From: Clonostachys chloroleuca
Lineage: Eukaryota > Ascomycota > Sordariomycetes > Hypocreales > Bionectriaceae
Assembly: GCA_037952775.1 (NCBI GenBank)
Contig: JBANAY010000004.1
Span: forward strand, 6,944,001-7,008,000
Direction of reading: 5' to 3'
Length of the DNA stretch: 64,000 bases
Part shown: one piece after another, positions 12,034 to 25,600 of the stretch
Layout: each line of letters starts with the position of its first letter
How positions within the stretch are numbered: the stretch's first letter is position 1
Made by a program: the position numbers and the translations under genes
Notes under the pieces: generated by a model
Database searches by the model: none
Told to the model about the DNA's origin: nothing
What the model saw: the letters and a program-made list of their open reading frames with translations, nothing else

Positions 12034-13009
12034 GGTCGGTTACAACAGCTGCGAGTCACGACGGCCGCGGCGACGAGATTGAAGAGGACGAGGACGACTT
12101 GGGGATGGTTTGGAAAAGGTTTTCGGAATCAAACAACCAGCCATCTGGATGTGGCATACCGGAAAGACATACTTGGCCCATTCGAAGGGACCTGCCTATG
12201 ACCTGCCGATGACAGACAGACGCAGAGAGTCGTCATGCATGAACCGAAGGACTTCGGTGTGGCACTGCACGCACGGCCGGGTTAGTGATCCTTTCACGGA
12301 TCGGCCATGATTTATCGAACAAGTTCTAAATATCGTAACCGCCGACTCTGCCCCTCCGAATGGATATCCGGCTTATCAACGTGACAGTCGGAAGGATTCC
12401 AGGTTACATCGGGCTTTGGGTCGCACAAGTGCTGCTCCGCCGCCGATTATCTGTAATAAGTGCCGAGGTGTCGTTTAAGGGCATCCTGGAGTAAAAGGCA
12501 AACCAATTAAAAGGCCCAAGAGCCCGAGATGTAGATCTACAAGCGGGAAAACCTACGAGTTCGAATCCATTTTGCACGGTCATTCTTGTGGGCTCGGCAC
12601 ATGCACACACACGGAGGTGACAGATTCGATGTTAGTTCACTCACCTTGGAAAGACTTGGGCCGATCTTCCGGGACCAGCAGGGGGCCCTGGCCACATACG
12701 ATACAAGACCCGCCTTGGTACTTCTCGTAATACTGTGGATATGTTAGAAGTCTGTTTCTGTTCACATTCGCGCCGGAAGACGTGATAAAACAGTCAGCCT
12801 ACTCGGAGGACACTGCCAGAGTTGGTTGTGGTTGTGCCGATTGCCCGTGCATATCGGAGGCCACCGATCTCGACTAGAAGCGGCAATAACCTAGCACATT
12901 AACCCTGTGCCCGCCTGCCTTTTCGGTAACCTGCGAGATGGGCGGCACCTAAAATGGCCACAGCCTCAAATAGCCTCAGCTGAACATCAGGCGATGCTTA
13001 TATGTAGGT
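12034..13009. other. Intergenic region, no supported gene
   Basis: Short open frames exist (12110-12310, 12404-12610) but none has domain-like composition or splice partners. A perfect-looking tRNA B-box word near 12553 (GAGTTCGAATCC) was tested and does not fold into a T-arm. This stretch includes the upstream region of the rhodopsin-domain gene. Confidence 0.45.
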
Positions 13010-13445
13010 AGATCTAATTTAGGAACAAGGCTAACAGAGGGAGTTTCGATAGTAGAATTATATTTTTGAAAAAGGTGGAGCCTACTAGTACTTAATTTTA
13101 AAATATTTATATTAGCGAGGGTTTTTTTTTCTCTAAATAATAATTAAGAGAAATATATTTATAAGTTCTAAGCTTTAAAATTATTTAAGAAATTTCAAAT
13201 ATTTAGATAATATTTCGTAATTTTTTTTTTTTTTTAAAAAAGAGAAAGGCTTTTTTATTATATTTATAATTATTTAAATAAAAATATTTAATAGTTTATA
13301 AAAGTTAGAATATAATTTTTTATTATTACTTATTTTTAATAAATAATAATAATAAGTTATAAATTATTAATAATTTAAAATATCAAGTAAATATTAGAGC
13401 TTTTTATTTGGATATAGCCTTATTTATAGGATATAGTTTTTTTAC
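13010..13445. repeat. AT-rich island
   Basis: About 430 bases composed almost entirely of A and T, with TTTATA/TAAATA words and homopolymer runs, sharply different from the balanced flanks. In fungi such islands usually are relics of repeated DNA mutated by RIP (C to T on both strands). No transposon frame or terminal repeats remain visible. Together with the island at 18.7-19.2 kb it brackets the NRPS-like gene. Confidence 0.7.
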
Positions 13446-14044
13446 GTGAGTAGTCACAATGAAACTTTTCTATTTCGGTGATAACTCGGATCATGGAGGT
13501 CAAGCAAGGCTTGTTCTTCAAACAGACTCCTACATCAACCTGCTTGAGACTCCCTCCAAACCGGCCATTACCATTTCAGGCATGTGTATAGCAAAGGCAG
13601 GTCAGTTTAGCTCCCTGTCGGCTTTAAGAAAGCAACAGGGACTTATCGTAAGGCGCCTCATGTCTAGTATCCTTTCACGAGAAACATGATTGATAGCTTA
13701 GGTGCTTCTTGAAGTGCTTCGCAATACTGAACTCCCACTGGCCTCGGATACAAAACTGCCTTTCCCCACAAGGAGCCCTAATGCCAGATATCAACATATT
13801 TATCGATTACCCATCCAGCCTTTTCCACTTCTAGCAAAGGATCATAGAGCGGTGAGAGGCCGAAAGCGAGGTCGCATTCTCTACGCGTCGGCTTATGTAC
13901 ATAACATTTCCTGATTGACCATGCATGTCATTGTACTATCAACAAGGTGCTAGAGAGCTTGACATTATGCCGCGTGTGGCGTGATACGTAGTATGATCAT
14001 AATCCGCATATTGCGATCTCCAAAAAAGGGCCAAGGGGCAAATC
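13446..14044. other. Spacer between AT island and NRPS-like gene
   Basis: The reading frames at 13459-13689 and 13702-13914 have normal base composition and begin with a protein-like MKLFYFGDNSDHGG, but no domain can be named and no splice pairing was found. They may be remnants of a gene truncated by the AT island, or chance frames. The downstream part is the 3' flank of the NRPS-like gene. Confidence 0.35.
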
Positions 14045-17000
14045 TTACAGTCCCCATGCTTCCACCCAAGATGCCATATCCCCCTGCTGAATGGCCTGTA
14101 GATCTCTTGCCACTTCGCTCGCCGCTAAGAGGTTTTTAATGTCAACGTCAATGCTGTCAACTGCGTCCCCACCATCACCACCCAGTAGAGACTCCTTGTA
14201 GAAATCCACCAGCTTCAGGGCCGGGTTCTGATGAATCAGATGAGTGCTAGCGCCACTGCCCTCGTCAGCATCCCCACTGTCCTTGCCGCTCCCCTCGACC
14301 TTTGCGATCCATTCAGCTGGGGCTAGGCGCGCCAAATTCGAGGGTGACACCTCGTCTAGCGCGGGGAGCAAGTCTGACCACTCGCTGGTCTGGGGGTTCA
14401 CCACGTTGTATAGCACGAAGCCGTTGCCAGACTTGACTACGGTGCTGAGTTCATTGACAATTTCGGCCAACTTGTCTACAGGAACCCAGTTAATGTCCAT
14501 TCTGCCAAGCGTGTCCGGCACGGCGCCGAGAAACTTTGAGCTTATGGCCAGAGAAGGGAACCATTCAGCTGGATTCCAACCTCTCCGCTTTCCGGAGATG
14601 GGCCCGCAGATCTGGCCTACGCGAAGAACTGACACCGGTGACAGGGAGCGCGTCGCGTGGGTCTGCAAGAGGCTCTCGCAGATGTATTTCGCACGGGCGT
14701 AGCCCATGGGTATGAGATCCCGGGCTTGTTCTGGGGTTATGACAGCTTCAGGGATGGAGCTGCCAGCCTTGGAGGACAGGCTAGCTGCCGAGATACTTGA
14801 AATAAATAGCACGGCTGGGGCTTTCTCTCCTCGTGAGGCGAGCTCGATTAGGTTCACCAGGGATTGGATAGCGGGTTCGAAGGACGCCACGCTCAAGAGG
14901 AAGTTGACAGGGAACGCGTTGTGAATAATTGATGTTGTCTCGCTTGAAAGCTTGGCGTACTCTTCGCCCGACAAACCAAGTTGGGGCTCTTGGAGCTTGG
15001 CCTGGAGAAACGTAAGGCGTCTTTGTTTCTCGTTACTGGTGACGAAGCTAGCAGCTGCATCAGGTGAAAGTCCCTTGACTTGTTGGAGAAATGCCAAGAA
15101 CTTGGAGCGCGCTGCGGCTGCAGGGCTGCGGTTGAGGCAGATGACGTTGACGGAAGGATTGCCCAGTAGAGTAGACAAGATGTATGACCCGAGAGAGCCC
15201 GTGGATCCCGTCAGAAGGATGGTCTGTGAGCCGCCATCTTGTTGCTTGGTGCTGGGCGTTGTGTTGAAGCCCTTCACCGTCTCGGTGTACTTGGCGAGCA
15301 GCTTCTCCACATCTTCCTTTTCGATATCCTTAGGCGCCGTCTTGGCGTCACCGTTTGTGGTCGAAATAATAGTGGACAGGCTGCTTGCCATCTGCCGGAT
15401 GGTGGGCTGCGTGTACCAAAGCTTTGGGGTAATTTTCTCCAAGTGGTCATCTGCCACGCCATGTTTCCTCAATGATGCCTTCAGGCGGGCTAGTAAGATA
15501 AGTGTCACGAGGGAATTAATACCGAGACTGAGGAGATCGTCGTCAGCGCTTAAGGTGTGGCCCTTGGGAAGGTCCAGGGTTTGTATGTGTAGATCAGTCA
15601 AAAAGGGGACCAGATCATCGGCTTGGGTCGACTTGATGGGCACGAGTCCACTGACAAGGAGACCCTTCTCCACATTATTGTAGAGCTCATCAATCTCAGG
15701 CTCGTACTCGGTGATGGTGAGCCGCCTCTGTATGGTCCCTTTAGGAGACCGCAGAAAAGGCTTATTGGGTTTGGCAATCAATAGCAGTTCTCGAGGCACC
15801 CTGCCGAACTTGGGGGCATCCTTGTTTGCTTCTCTGACCAGCTGCCAGATCTCCTCGTAGGCTTGAGCCTCGTCTGCAGGGGTCTCAGTCAGCTCGACGA
15901 GCATGCACAGACTGAAATGATGAGAACCAGCCACCAGCACGCCTTTAACGTTTGGCGCATTGGACACCTGATTCTCCATATCTGTGGGGTCGAATTTAAG
16001 GCCATTGGACATGACAACCCAGTTGTCAACTCGTCCACGGTATACCCACCAGCCGTCTTCGCCTGCTGGTGCGTATAGGTCCGAAGTTCGATACTCGTTC
16101 TCGAGGTGCGGGTACACGTGAAAGAAGCCGGACGAGTCCTCAATCTGTTTGGTTCGTGGGAATACGAGTTCGTACAGCCCAGGAACCATCTCTTCCATGC
16201 GCTGTCCGAGGTCCACAAACTTGAACGTGTTAAAGTGCGAGCTGTCTTTGGAAGATTCAAGATGGCACGCGACTCCCTCAGTGCTAGCCATGAGCGGATA
16301 CAGGTGCTTGCAATGCTTGGCCAGCTCAGCACCACGTGCCGGGGTGATGGGACCGCCATAGTAGGCCACATGGTCCAGCTTGGAGATGACTTCAAGCGCT
16401 GGGGGGTGGGTGAGGAGAGACTCAAGTACCGAGGGGGGCATCACCGTGGAATTACACTCGGCGATCTCTATAATTGCCGTGACATTAGCCGGGGATAGCG
16501 GCGTGCCAGGGAACGGAACAACCAGCGTGTTCTTACAAAACACGGACGCCATCGCGGGACCCATACCACCCATATGGAATAGAGGGAAAGGCGAGAACAC
16601 TTGTGTGGCCTTCAAGAGATCGCGCATCAGATTAGTGCCGTTGGGCGCTGAGAACTCATCTTGCAGAAAGGAGGGGATGATGCTTGCGCCTGCATGGGTC
16701 CAGTAGATAGGCTTTGGGTGGCCCGATGTCCCTGACGTGTGAAGGGCCATGAAGCGCACGTCCTTCGCCTCGTCCCACGTTTTATCAAACGGGTAAGGGT
16801 CGACGAGGTCCTTGCTGTGCAGTTCCGAATAGCTTAATGCCACTTGAGCATCGGTAATGTCCTCGGTAGCCTTCTTAAGCGGCAGTAGCATGTCAGCCAC
16901 TTCGGGCGCATATAGAAACTTCTTAACTCCAACCGTCAAGAAAAGTCTACGATTGGCTGGAACTGGATTTGCTAAGGATGGGTAGAGAGCCTGTGTACAT

Positions 17001-17326
17001 ATAAGTCAGGCTTGCTAGATGCGTGAAAAGGGAAGACGTGCGACCGAGGATCAGGTAAAGGATATATTTACGCATTTGCCCGTCTTCATAGCTCCAAGTA
17101 CCCAGATCACGTATCGTAGGTCGCTTGGTCCCATATAGGCGAAGATGTCTTCGGGGCAGTTCTGCTCCAAGAATTTTGCAGCTCGATTGGATGCGTTCTC
17201 TAGATCGGCGAAAGTGACATCCTGGACTTTGCCGTCCACAGACACGACCTGGGCATAAGGTCGTGCCTCGGCAACCCGGCTTCTAATGGCATTTGGCCAG
17301 AGATGCTCAGTCGATTGCAGTGCCAT
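14045..17326 (-). CDS. NRPS-like enzyme, adenylation-thiolation-reductase (A-T-R)
   Basis: Two exons, 17326-17072 and 16990-14045, join in phase 0 to give about 1066 residues. I chose the ATG at 17326 (MALQSTEHLWPN) rather than the in-frame upstream ATG at 17404, because family members begin near it. The A domain shows TSGTSGHPKPIYWTHAG near residue 170, ASTEG and YRTSDLYAPAGEDGWWVYRG. The thiolation site is LGINSLVTLIL near 575, with the phosphopantetheine Ser. The thioester reductase domain has LLTGSTGSLGSYIL near 677 and the YxxxK pair YARAK near 848. Such enzymes activate a carboxylic acid as AMP ester, load it and release it reductively as aldehyde or alcohol using NADPH. The frame is intact. 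It lies between two AT-rich islands, 2.3 kb from the HR-PKS, and may share a pathway with it. Confidence 0.9.
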
Positions 17327-18690
17327 ATTGGTGAGGATGATAAAGGGGGTCAGAGAGTGAGTCAACAATGCGAAGATTGTGTGAGTAGCTGAGCAAACGC
17401 ACACAGTTGAACGGTTTACAATGGGTTGAGAAAGTCAAGTGGAAGTTGGGACAGGTCTTTTGAAGGCAGACTAATAAATGTTATACAATGGTACTTATAG
17501 CCTAAACCAGTTGGTTGCAGTTGCTGCGTCACATTTATTACGGGAGAGCTATGGGCCCAGGAGCATTGAAGGTAGTATCTCGACCAACAGTTTTTGTAAC
17601 TACTAAGCGTCGCCAAAAAGATGGCTATTGCAAACACTCGTACGGATTAAAGGAACAAAAGTCAAAGTGAATGCAATAGGCAGCTCTGCCATAAGTTCCC
17701 TTTTATTAGGTCGTCTTTTATTAACTAGGGCTTCGACTGTAGAGTTGACGAACTGAGTAATGGGAAGCATCCATGTCAATCGGCCCTACCCAAACCCTCC
17801 GATATGCCTCTTGCCATCTCTTGGTCCTACGCTAAATTCCTTCCTCTGCAATTCCGTTGGTAGTACACAATTTCCACAATGACATTGCCATGGGGCCTTT
17901 CTCGCCGATCAGTGTCACATCGGGCCATCAGCTTGAAGCACAACATGGTCTCATCAGCCAATCAACCTGACGTACGTGGATCCTTCGTTCTAGTATCAAA
18001 GCACAGACGCCTGGCCGGTCTATCCGGAGGTCCAGCCTCTGAGGGGCAGAATCAGGCTGGCTGATTAGACCCGCAGGTAATATCTAACGTGCTTTGAGGC
18101 TTTAGCTGAGTGTCATACTTCCGGCCCGTGCCGTGATAGCCGGACAAGACCGCCGAGGCCTAACACGCGCCGGCTTGAAGTTAATCGATACGATGGACCG
18201 AGGAGAAGAGGCCAGTCGAAGGCTAAAACATCACATGATGCAGGATTGCTACAATGGAAGCCTGGCCGGACCATCACCTCTCAATGCGGTAACTCTGAAC
18301 AGCATGGGGCTGATTCAGGGAGGCTGAAATGGATGGGATGTTAGTGTCCCTGACATAACATCGCTCAATGCGACATAACATCGTTCAATGCCGTTCCCCA
18401 GCGAAATATGGATCCATCCAGGGAGGATTAGATGTACGTACTTGGCATCCCTACGCAATGGCTCCGCAGTGTTCCCAACTCATGGCCCACATTGAGGCCT
18501 CCCTGTCGGTTACGAATGCCGTGAGAGGCCAATAAACGACCTTGATGACCAAAGGATCCTGTACCAGGTCTCAGGGATCGCAAACGTTGGCGCGATACCA
18601 CTGCAAGTTGGCCCAGTTTTGCCATCAGACGGAAATACCTCTTTCTTCGAGCTTGTGACACGATCAGCACAGTATCAATTGCTGATTAAT
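17327..18690. other. Intergenic region upstream of the NRPS-like gene
   Basis: No supported gene. It includes the NRPS-like promoter and a 20-bp tandem repeat (18352-18391). The longest frames (18428-18670 minus, 18133-18327 plus) show no recognisable features. Confidence 0.45.
18352..18391. repeat. 20-bp tandem repeat, two copies
   Basis: GACATAACATCGCTCAATGC is followed directly by the same 20-mer with a single C to T change (CGCTCA to CGTTCA). It is a simple tandem duplication in intergenic DNA. Confidence 0.85.
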
Positions 18691-19220
18691 TTACTTAGAT
18701 AAGAAAGCACTTAGCCCATCTGGTATTAATTTACCTCTTACTAATAATTAGGGGGAAATTATAAGTTTCTATCTTCTTACCACAGTGGGCTAGAATAAAC
18801 CGCCAACGCAAGTGGTTCTAAAGATTTATATTATATAAAATCATTTATTAATCTTACATATCTCTATATCTTTATATAGCTAGGTTTCTCTGAATTATAA
18901 TATTATATATTAATAATAGAATATGAATAGATATATATTATATTTTATTTCTTTTACTTTACTAAATAATATTTATTTTTTAATAAATAAATTATTTTAT
19001 ATAGAGTTTTTATTTTAAATTATTAGTATATTACTTTTCTTTATGATATAAATACTTAATTTTTTTATAAATATAGTTTTAAATAGTATAAGAAATATTT
19101 TTAAAAGATTTATTCTAACTTAATAACTTACTATAATAAATATTTTAATTTTAAAATATTTATTATATTTAGATTTAATAAATATAGCCTAGTAATATAT
19201 ACATATCATTATAATTTATT
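18691..19220. repeat. AT-rich island
   Basis: About 530 bases dominated by A and T, rich in TTTATTA and TATATA words, lie between the NRPS-like gene and the HR-PKS. The pattern matches RIP-degraded repeat DNA. No open frame or terminal repeat survives. It isolates the PKS from the NRPS-like gene. Confidence 0.7.
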
Positions 19221-19606
19221 CTTTCGCATACGGAGCGAGATTGATAGAGTAATGTACATCTACCAGGTAGACACGAACGGGTCATGTTGATATGGAACTC
19301 GGCTTCTTATAACGGACAGATAGTAGGCAATGAGAGATGGCATAGGACCAGTATTTAGGAATGATCACGTCACATCGTGGTGGGAGGTGTCCACTATCTC
19401 TACAGGCCATGTGTCCATGAGGTGTGAAGTCCTGTGTAAGGGCAGAGGGCTTTGATGTGACTATCTCCGCCTTATCCCGTTTATATCATCCACCTAATCT
19501 TTCCAATTTGGTGGCCATCTTTTGGTGTTGGTAGTCCTTACTGACCCAAGCCATTTGGTCGCAACTTTTGTGGTAAGGCGCCATAGTGGCTATACCTGTT
19601 GTCGAG

Positions 19607-22600
19607 ATGTCTTCAAGTCCGGACACTACATCCAAGGATGCTTCTCCTCCAATGTTCAAACCGGTGGCCATCTGTGGCATGTCAACACGCCTCCCTGGCG
19701 GAATCAGCTCTCCGGAAGATCTCTGGGAATTCTTGTTAGACAAGCGAGATGCATGTGCTAGGATCCCACCCTCACGATGGGCCACGCATGGGCCACAAGG
19801 AAACTCTCCGGGCCATGATGTAGAGAGTACCGACATACCGGACACGCCACACTGGAAAACCCACTCGTATATGTTGAACGATATCGACATTGGGGCCTTC
19901 GATGCTGGCCTCTTTTCCATGACACGAGCCGAGTTGGGTATGGTTGATCCTCAACAACGGCTTCTTCTAGAGATTACTCGGTAACTGCCCAATTCCATAG
20001 TGGAGGCGAATAAATCGCTGACGACTTGACGAAGTGAATGTCTAGAGAGCGCTGGGGAGATGCAATGGAGGGGCAAAGACATAGGAGTATACATCGGTTC
20101 ATTGGGAGAAGACTGGAACGATGTGCAATATCACGACCGGCATGATTTGCATACATATAAGGTCACTGGAACTGGAGATTTTGTATTATCCAATAGAATC
20201 TCCTACGAGTACGATCTCCGGGGACCCAGGTAAATGAATACTCTTGTGAATGCGTATCGTTTCTGGTAACTAATGAAATAACACTAGCCTGACAGTGAGG
20301 ACAGCTTGCTCTTCGTCTTTATACGGCCTGGATTTGGCCTGCCAGGCGATTCACTCAGGCCAGGCATCCAGCGCCCTAGTTGGTGGTGTAAACCTAATGA
20401 CGAATCCTAACAGTGAGTTTGAACTACTCAGCTTGCTTTGAAGTCTGTCGATATGAGGCTGACGGCATTTTAACACAATGCAGAAACCGAGACGATGATG
20501 CACTTCGGAGTACTTAGCAAAGGTGTCTCGTCCAAGTCATTTGATGCTGATGCTGACGGTTATGCCCGCGGAGAAGCCGTGTCCATGATCTATATCAAGA
20601 AGTTAGAAGATGCAATTCGCGATGGCAACCCGATCAGAGCTGTGATTCGATCCGCGGTGAGTAATGCGGATGGGAAGACCTCAGGCCTAACGAAGCCCAG
20701 CGGCGCAATTCACGAGTCCCTTATACGCTCCGCATATCGTGCTGCCGGTCTTGAAAGAGAGATAGGGCGTACAGGATTCTTCGAGTGCCACGCGACTGGC
20801 ACCTCGAGTGGAGATCCCCAGGAAGCTGGCGCGGTGGGCAGAATCTTCAAAGCCCACGGGGGTATTTACATGGGATCTATAAAGGTGCGTGAAGAGTATC
20901 ATGTCACCTGTCTCAAGGCGCAGCAGGAGTGAACTGACAGTCATTTTGTTAGCCCAACCTCGGCCATGCTGAAGGTGCTTCGGGTCTTAGTTCACTTATG
21001 AAGTGCGTTATGGCCCTGGAAAACAGGACGATACCACCCAACATCAAACTGAACAAACCTAATCCCAACAGTAAGTGAACCTTTGGCTCGTGAATTCATC
21101 CTACAACGAAATATCGAGCTGCTGACTGAACTTATCGCTTGCTATAAATAGTCCCGTTCAAAAGGGCTGGTCTCCGTGTTCCCCTAGACGCCATCCCGTG
21201 GCCAGAGGACCGCTGCGAACGCGCGAGCATCAACTCATTTGGCGTTGGGGGATCCAACTCTCATGTCATTCTCGAATCTGTCGCCTCATTTGGGGCGCTA
21301 TCAAGTGCTTCTGTGACCTCAAATGGAGTTCATCCCACCATAAATGGAGATCATCCTACCACAAATGGAGCTCACACCACCACAAACGGCCATTCTGTAA
21401 CCAATGGAATACACGCTACTATCAATGGAGAACCAACTCCGGCTGACGGAGGTTTTGCTGTTACAAACGGGGCAACTGTTGGGAAGAACGTCCAAACCAG
21501 AGCCAATCGACTTATACCGTTCACGGCAAATGACGCTGATTCAGCCCGTCAAGGCGCAGTCAAGCTCAACAGCTTTCTTGCCAGCCACCCGGACCGGTTA
21601 GATGATGCCGCCTACACGATCGGAATGCGAAGGCAACATTTTCCGTATCGTTCTTTTGCTGTGATGAACAAGGAAGATGCGGCTGGCCAGGTGACGTTTT
21701 CAGCCCCTATACGAGCCTCCCCGATGCAACGCACAGTTGTATTTGTCTTTACCGGACAAGGGTCCCAGTGGCCCACGATGGGGTCCGCACTGCTCTCGGA
21801 TTATCACACAGCCATGGAGGATATTCTACGGATGGACAAGGCGCTGGCTTCACTAGGCCAAGATGCTGCCCCTGCTTGGACTCTAGCAGGTAAGAATTCT
21901 CATAGATATTTGATGCAGTTGATTCGTTGTTTCATCGCCGCAGAATCCTGAAGTTTGCTAACTAGACTCAACTCCTATAACAGAGCAACTCAGGCTGCCC
22001 AAGGATACAAGTCAAGTATACAAGGCAGACTTCTCGCAGCCCCTGTGCACAGCTATCCAAATTATCATAATCAATCTTCTGCGGAGCTGGGGCATCGAAT
22101 GCGCCGCCGTCATCGGGCATTCGAGTGGGGAAATCGCGGCAGCCTATGCGGCTGGGGCTCTGAGCATGGAAGAGGCCATCATCTGTGCCTATCTGCGTGG
22201 AAGGGCTACAGTCAAGTACCGCTCCAAGATGCCACAGGGAGGAGGCGGTATGGCGGCTGTTGGCCTTGAGTCGAAGCAGGTTCAGAAATACTTGGTTGAC
22301 GGGGTTGTGGTCGCTTGCGAAAACAGTCCGTTGAGCACCACAATATCAGGAGATAATGACAAGTTGACCAAGGTCCTTGATGCCATCAAAAAGGACCAAC
22401 CTGAGGTGTTCGCTAGGCGCCTCGCCGTTGATATGGCCTATCACTCTCGTAAGATACTAACCTCATTTCCCTCTCGCTATCCACTTACCTTTATTGCCTG
22501 GGCCCTGGCTAACGAAGACCATCTTGGGTGGCAACCCAGATCATATGAAGCTGATTGGCTCGGATTATGAGAAGGATCTTGCACCACACATACAGAGCAA

Positions 22601-25600
22601 ATGGCCATTGGTTAAGTTCCTTTCTACAGTAACCAATGAAGTCATAGATGTGGACGGTGCGCTCGGCGCCGCATACTGGCGATCTAATCTGGAATCTCCC
22701 GTACTCTTCAACACGGGACTGAAAACTCTTCTCCAGCAGACCGGAGGCAATACCGCCTTGATCGAAATAGGACCACACTCTGCACTTTCAGGGCCCATCC
22801 GACAGATTCTCAGCGAGTCGTACAACAAATCGCCCCCTCTATACATTCCCACTCTGGTTCGCTCCGAGAACGAAAGCAAGGCACTGCTCACCACGGCTGG
22901 TCATCTCTTCTGTCATGGCCAGAGGCTGCGCTTTGATTCCATCAACCCCATCGGTCATGTTCTCCCTACACTACCTACTTACCCGTGGAATCACAGTACT
23001 AGTTACTGGTACGAGAGCCGCGTTTCGCGTGAGTATCGGAGCCGTCGCTTCGCCCACCACCCCATCATCGGTGGTCGAGTCGCCGAAGCCAGTTCTTTGG
23101 AGCCCCTCTGGCGCAACTGGCTCCGGATCGAGGACATCGAATGGTGTCAGGACCATAGAATTGGCAGTGATGTCGTGTTTCCGGGAACTGGTTATCTTGC
23201 GATGGCAGGTGAGGCCTTACGACAACTCTGCCCAGAAGCTCAGGATATCTCCTTCCGGCAAGTGACCATTCTCTCAGCGCTGGTTTTAGGAGGAACTGAG
23301 GCCACGGAGACTCTTCTGTCAATGCGTCGGCACAAGGTAACCAACCTCCTAGACTCGGCATGGTGGGAATTCAGCATCTCGTCCTTCAACGAGACGTCAC
23401 AGCTATGGAACAAACACGCTTTTGGCCAGGTCCGAGACGGAAAAAGTGAACGCGACGATGGTCGTGATCAGACTATCGTCCACCTGCCACATGAAGTTGA
23501 CTCAGGATATTGGTACAATACAATGCGAAGCGTTGGGCAAAACTACGGACCGCGATTCCAGAGACTCAGCCGCATTTCAACGCATCTTCTCAACAACGAG
23601 GCTGTGGCCGACCTAAAACCAGACGAGACGGACCCTAACTACCTGTTCTTGCACCCGGCGACCTCGGATGCCTGTATGCAGCTCTTCTCAGCCGCCATGG
23701 CTCACGGTCAGGCCCGTTCCTTGCACGTCAAGGCGGTTCCCACATACATTGGCGAGGCTTACTTCAAGAAGACGAGTGCCCACAACGGGAGCAGGATAAC
23801 GGTCGGAGCATCTATCAACAGCCAGATACCCGGATCGCCAATGGTTGGCACTTGTGTTGCAGTAGACGGAGCTAACGCGGTGGTGCTCCGCCTTAAGGAT
23901 GTGAAATTGACACCACTGGATGAGGGTGACAATGATGCCATAACTCAGCAACAGCAGCAGCGGCAGGTTCCCAATGGCAGCCAGGATCCTCATGCCGGTG
24001 CCCGGTTACGGTGGCGGCCCGACTTCGACTTTCAGGATGCCAGCCAACTCATACGATCCCAATCCTCCCCAGATGGCATGGTGGTACGAAAGCAGGCTTA
24101 CACCCTGCTCCAGAGACTTTTGCTCTTGTGCTGCTTGACGGCTCAAGACCAGTATGGGCAGATTCAACCCTCTAAGCCATACTTGGCTGAGTTCCAGAAG
24201 TGGATGACTCAACAAGCGACTCAAGCTAGGAATGCATGTGTCCAGGTCGGGGACAGAGACGATGACATTGTATACCCACTGGTGAAACGCCGTGAATCAG
24301 AGGAATTTCTCGGCCTTAATCGGGAACAGCGGGCTACTCTTATTAAGGAATTGATTGAAAATCTGCGTGAGACAGAATATGGCCACGTTGGCAAACTTAT
24401 TCATCGGGTATACCTTGGCCTCGGGGACCTACTAAATGGTCGTCGCGATGGTCTAGAGATTCTTCGCCGAGAAGAAAAGGAACAGGATATTGACCGTGAC
24501 GAGGGCGAAGAAGAGGAGGACCCGTTGACAAGCATCTACAACATTAGCAACCAAGGATGGAACTACGCTCCTTTCTTGGAGCTCCTAAGCCACCGCACTC
24601 CCCATCTCCGTATCCTGGAGATCGGCGCTGGCACGGGTGGCACTACAGATCTGATTCTCCGCCAGCTTGATAGTAGCGTGGGAGAAAATAGCATGAGCAC
24701 AGCCTTCTACTCGTACACATACACAGACGTGTCGGCGGGTTTCTTCCCTGCGGCGATGCGACGATTCCCTCGTCATCGCTACCCCAACATACGCTTCCAA
24801 ACTCTAGACATTACCTCAGATCCCGAGACCCAAGGCTTCGCACCCGCGTCATTCGACCTCATCGTAGCAGCCAATGTCCTCCACGCCACGCCCGAGCTCG
24901 GCCGCACCCTAGCCAACGTGCGGAAGCTTCTACGTCCAGACGGCCGGCTTCTGCTACAGGAAATCAGCATGGAGGCCCGTTGGGTCAACCTAATCATGGG
25001 TGTCCTACCTGGATGGTGGCTAGGCGGTGAGGATGGGCGCAAGGAGGAGCCATACGTGGCTCCAGCACGATGGGCCGAAGAGCTACAGAAAGTCGGTTTC
25101 TCATACCCTTCGTTCGTTCTGGATATCGATGAAGAGCCGTTCCAGGCCAACGCCACCATCGTCGCGGCTCCTGCTGAGCCTACTACCTCACATGCCAATG
25201 GCGACTTGACGTTCCCTGTCTCCCTGCTTTGCCAACAGCCAGACGGCGATGTGGCCAAGAGAGCATCCGACGCATTGGAGAAACTAGGGCTACACGTCGA
25301 TAACATTGGTCTTTCTGATACGCCACGCGCCTCAACCGTAATATCCATCCTGGATATCGAAGAGGAGAAGAAGGCCTTCATTCGGGACGACACGCCCGCG
25401 GAAGAATACAGCCAGGTTCGAGACTTTATATCCACCAAGATCCCGCCTCAAGAAGCCGGTGGCTGCTTGCTCTGGCTGACGAGGCCGAGCCAAATGCACT
25501 GCACTGACCCGCAGTACGCCGCCATCGTAGGCTTGCTACGCGTAGTGCGCAATGAAACGGGACTCGCGCTTTGCACGCTGGAGATGGAGGAAGAAGAAGA

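Noticed and set aside
12540..12600. tRNA-like B-box word GAGTTCGAATCC
   Set aside because: The bases around it cannot form the five-pair T stem and no A box lies at the right distance.
13459..13689. Frame starting MKLFYFGDNSDHGG, faintly like the start of a non-reducing PKS SAT domain
   Set aside because: Only a dozen residues suggest it, the frame ends soon after and no downstream PKS domain continues it.
17327..17404. Upstream in-frame ATG extending the NRPS-like protein
   Set aside because: The added residues are hydrophobic and unlike A-domain N-termini; MALQSTEHLWPN at 17326 fits better.
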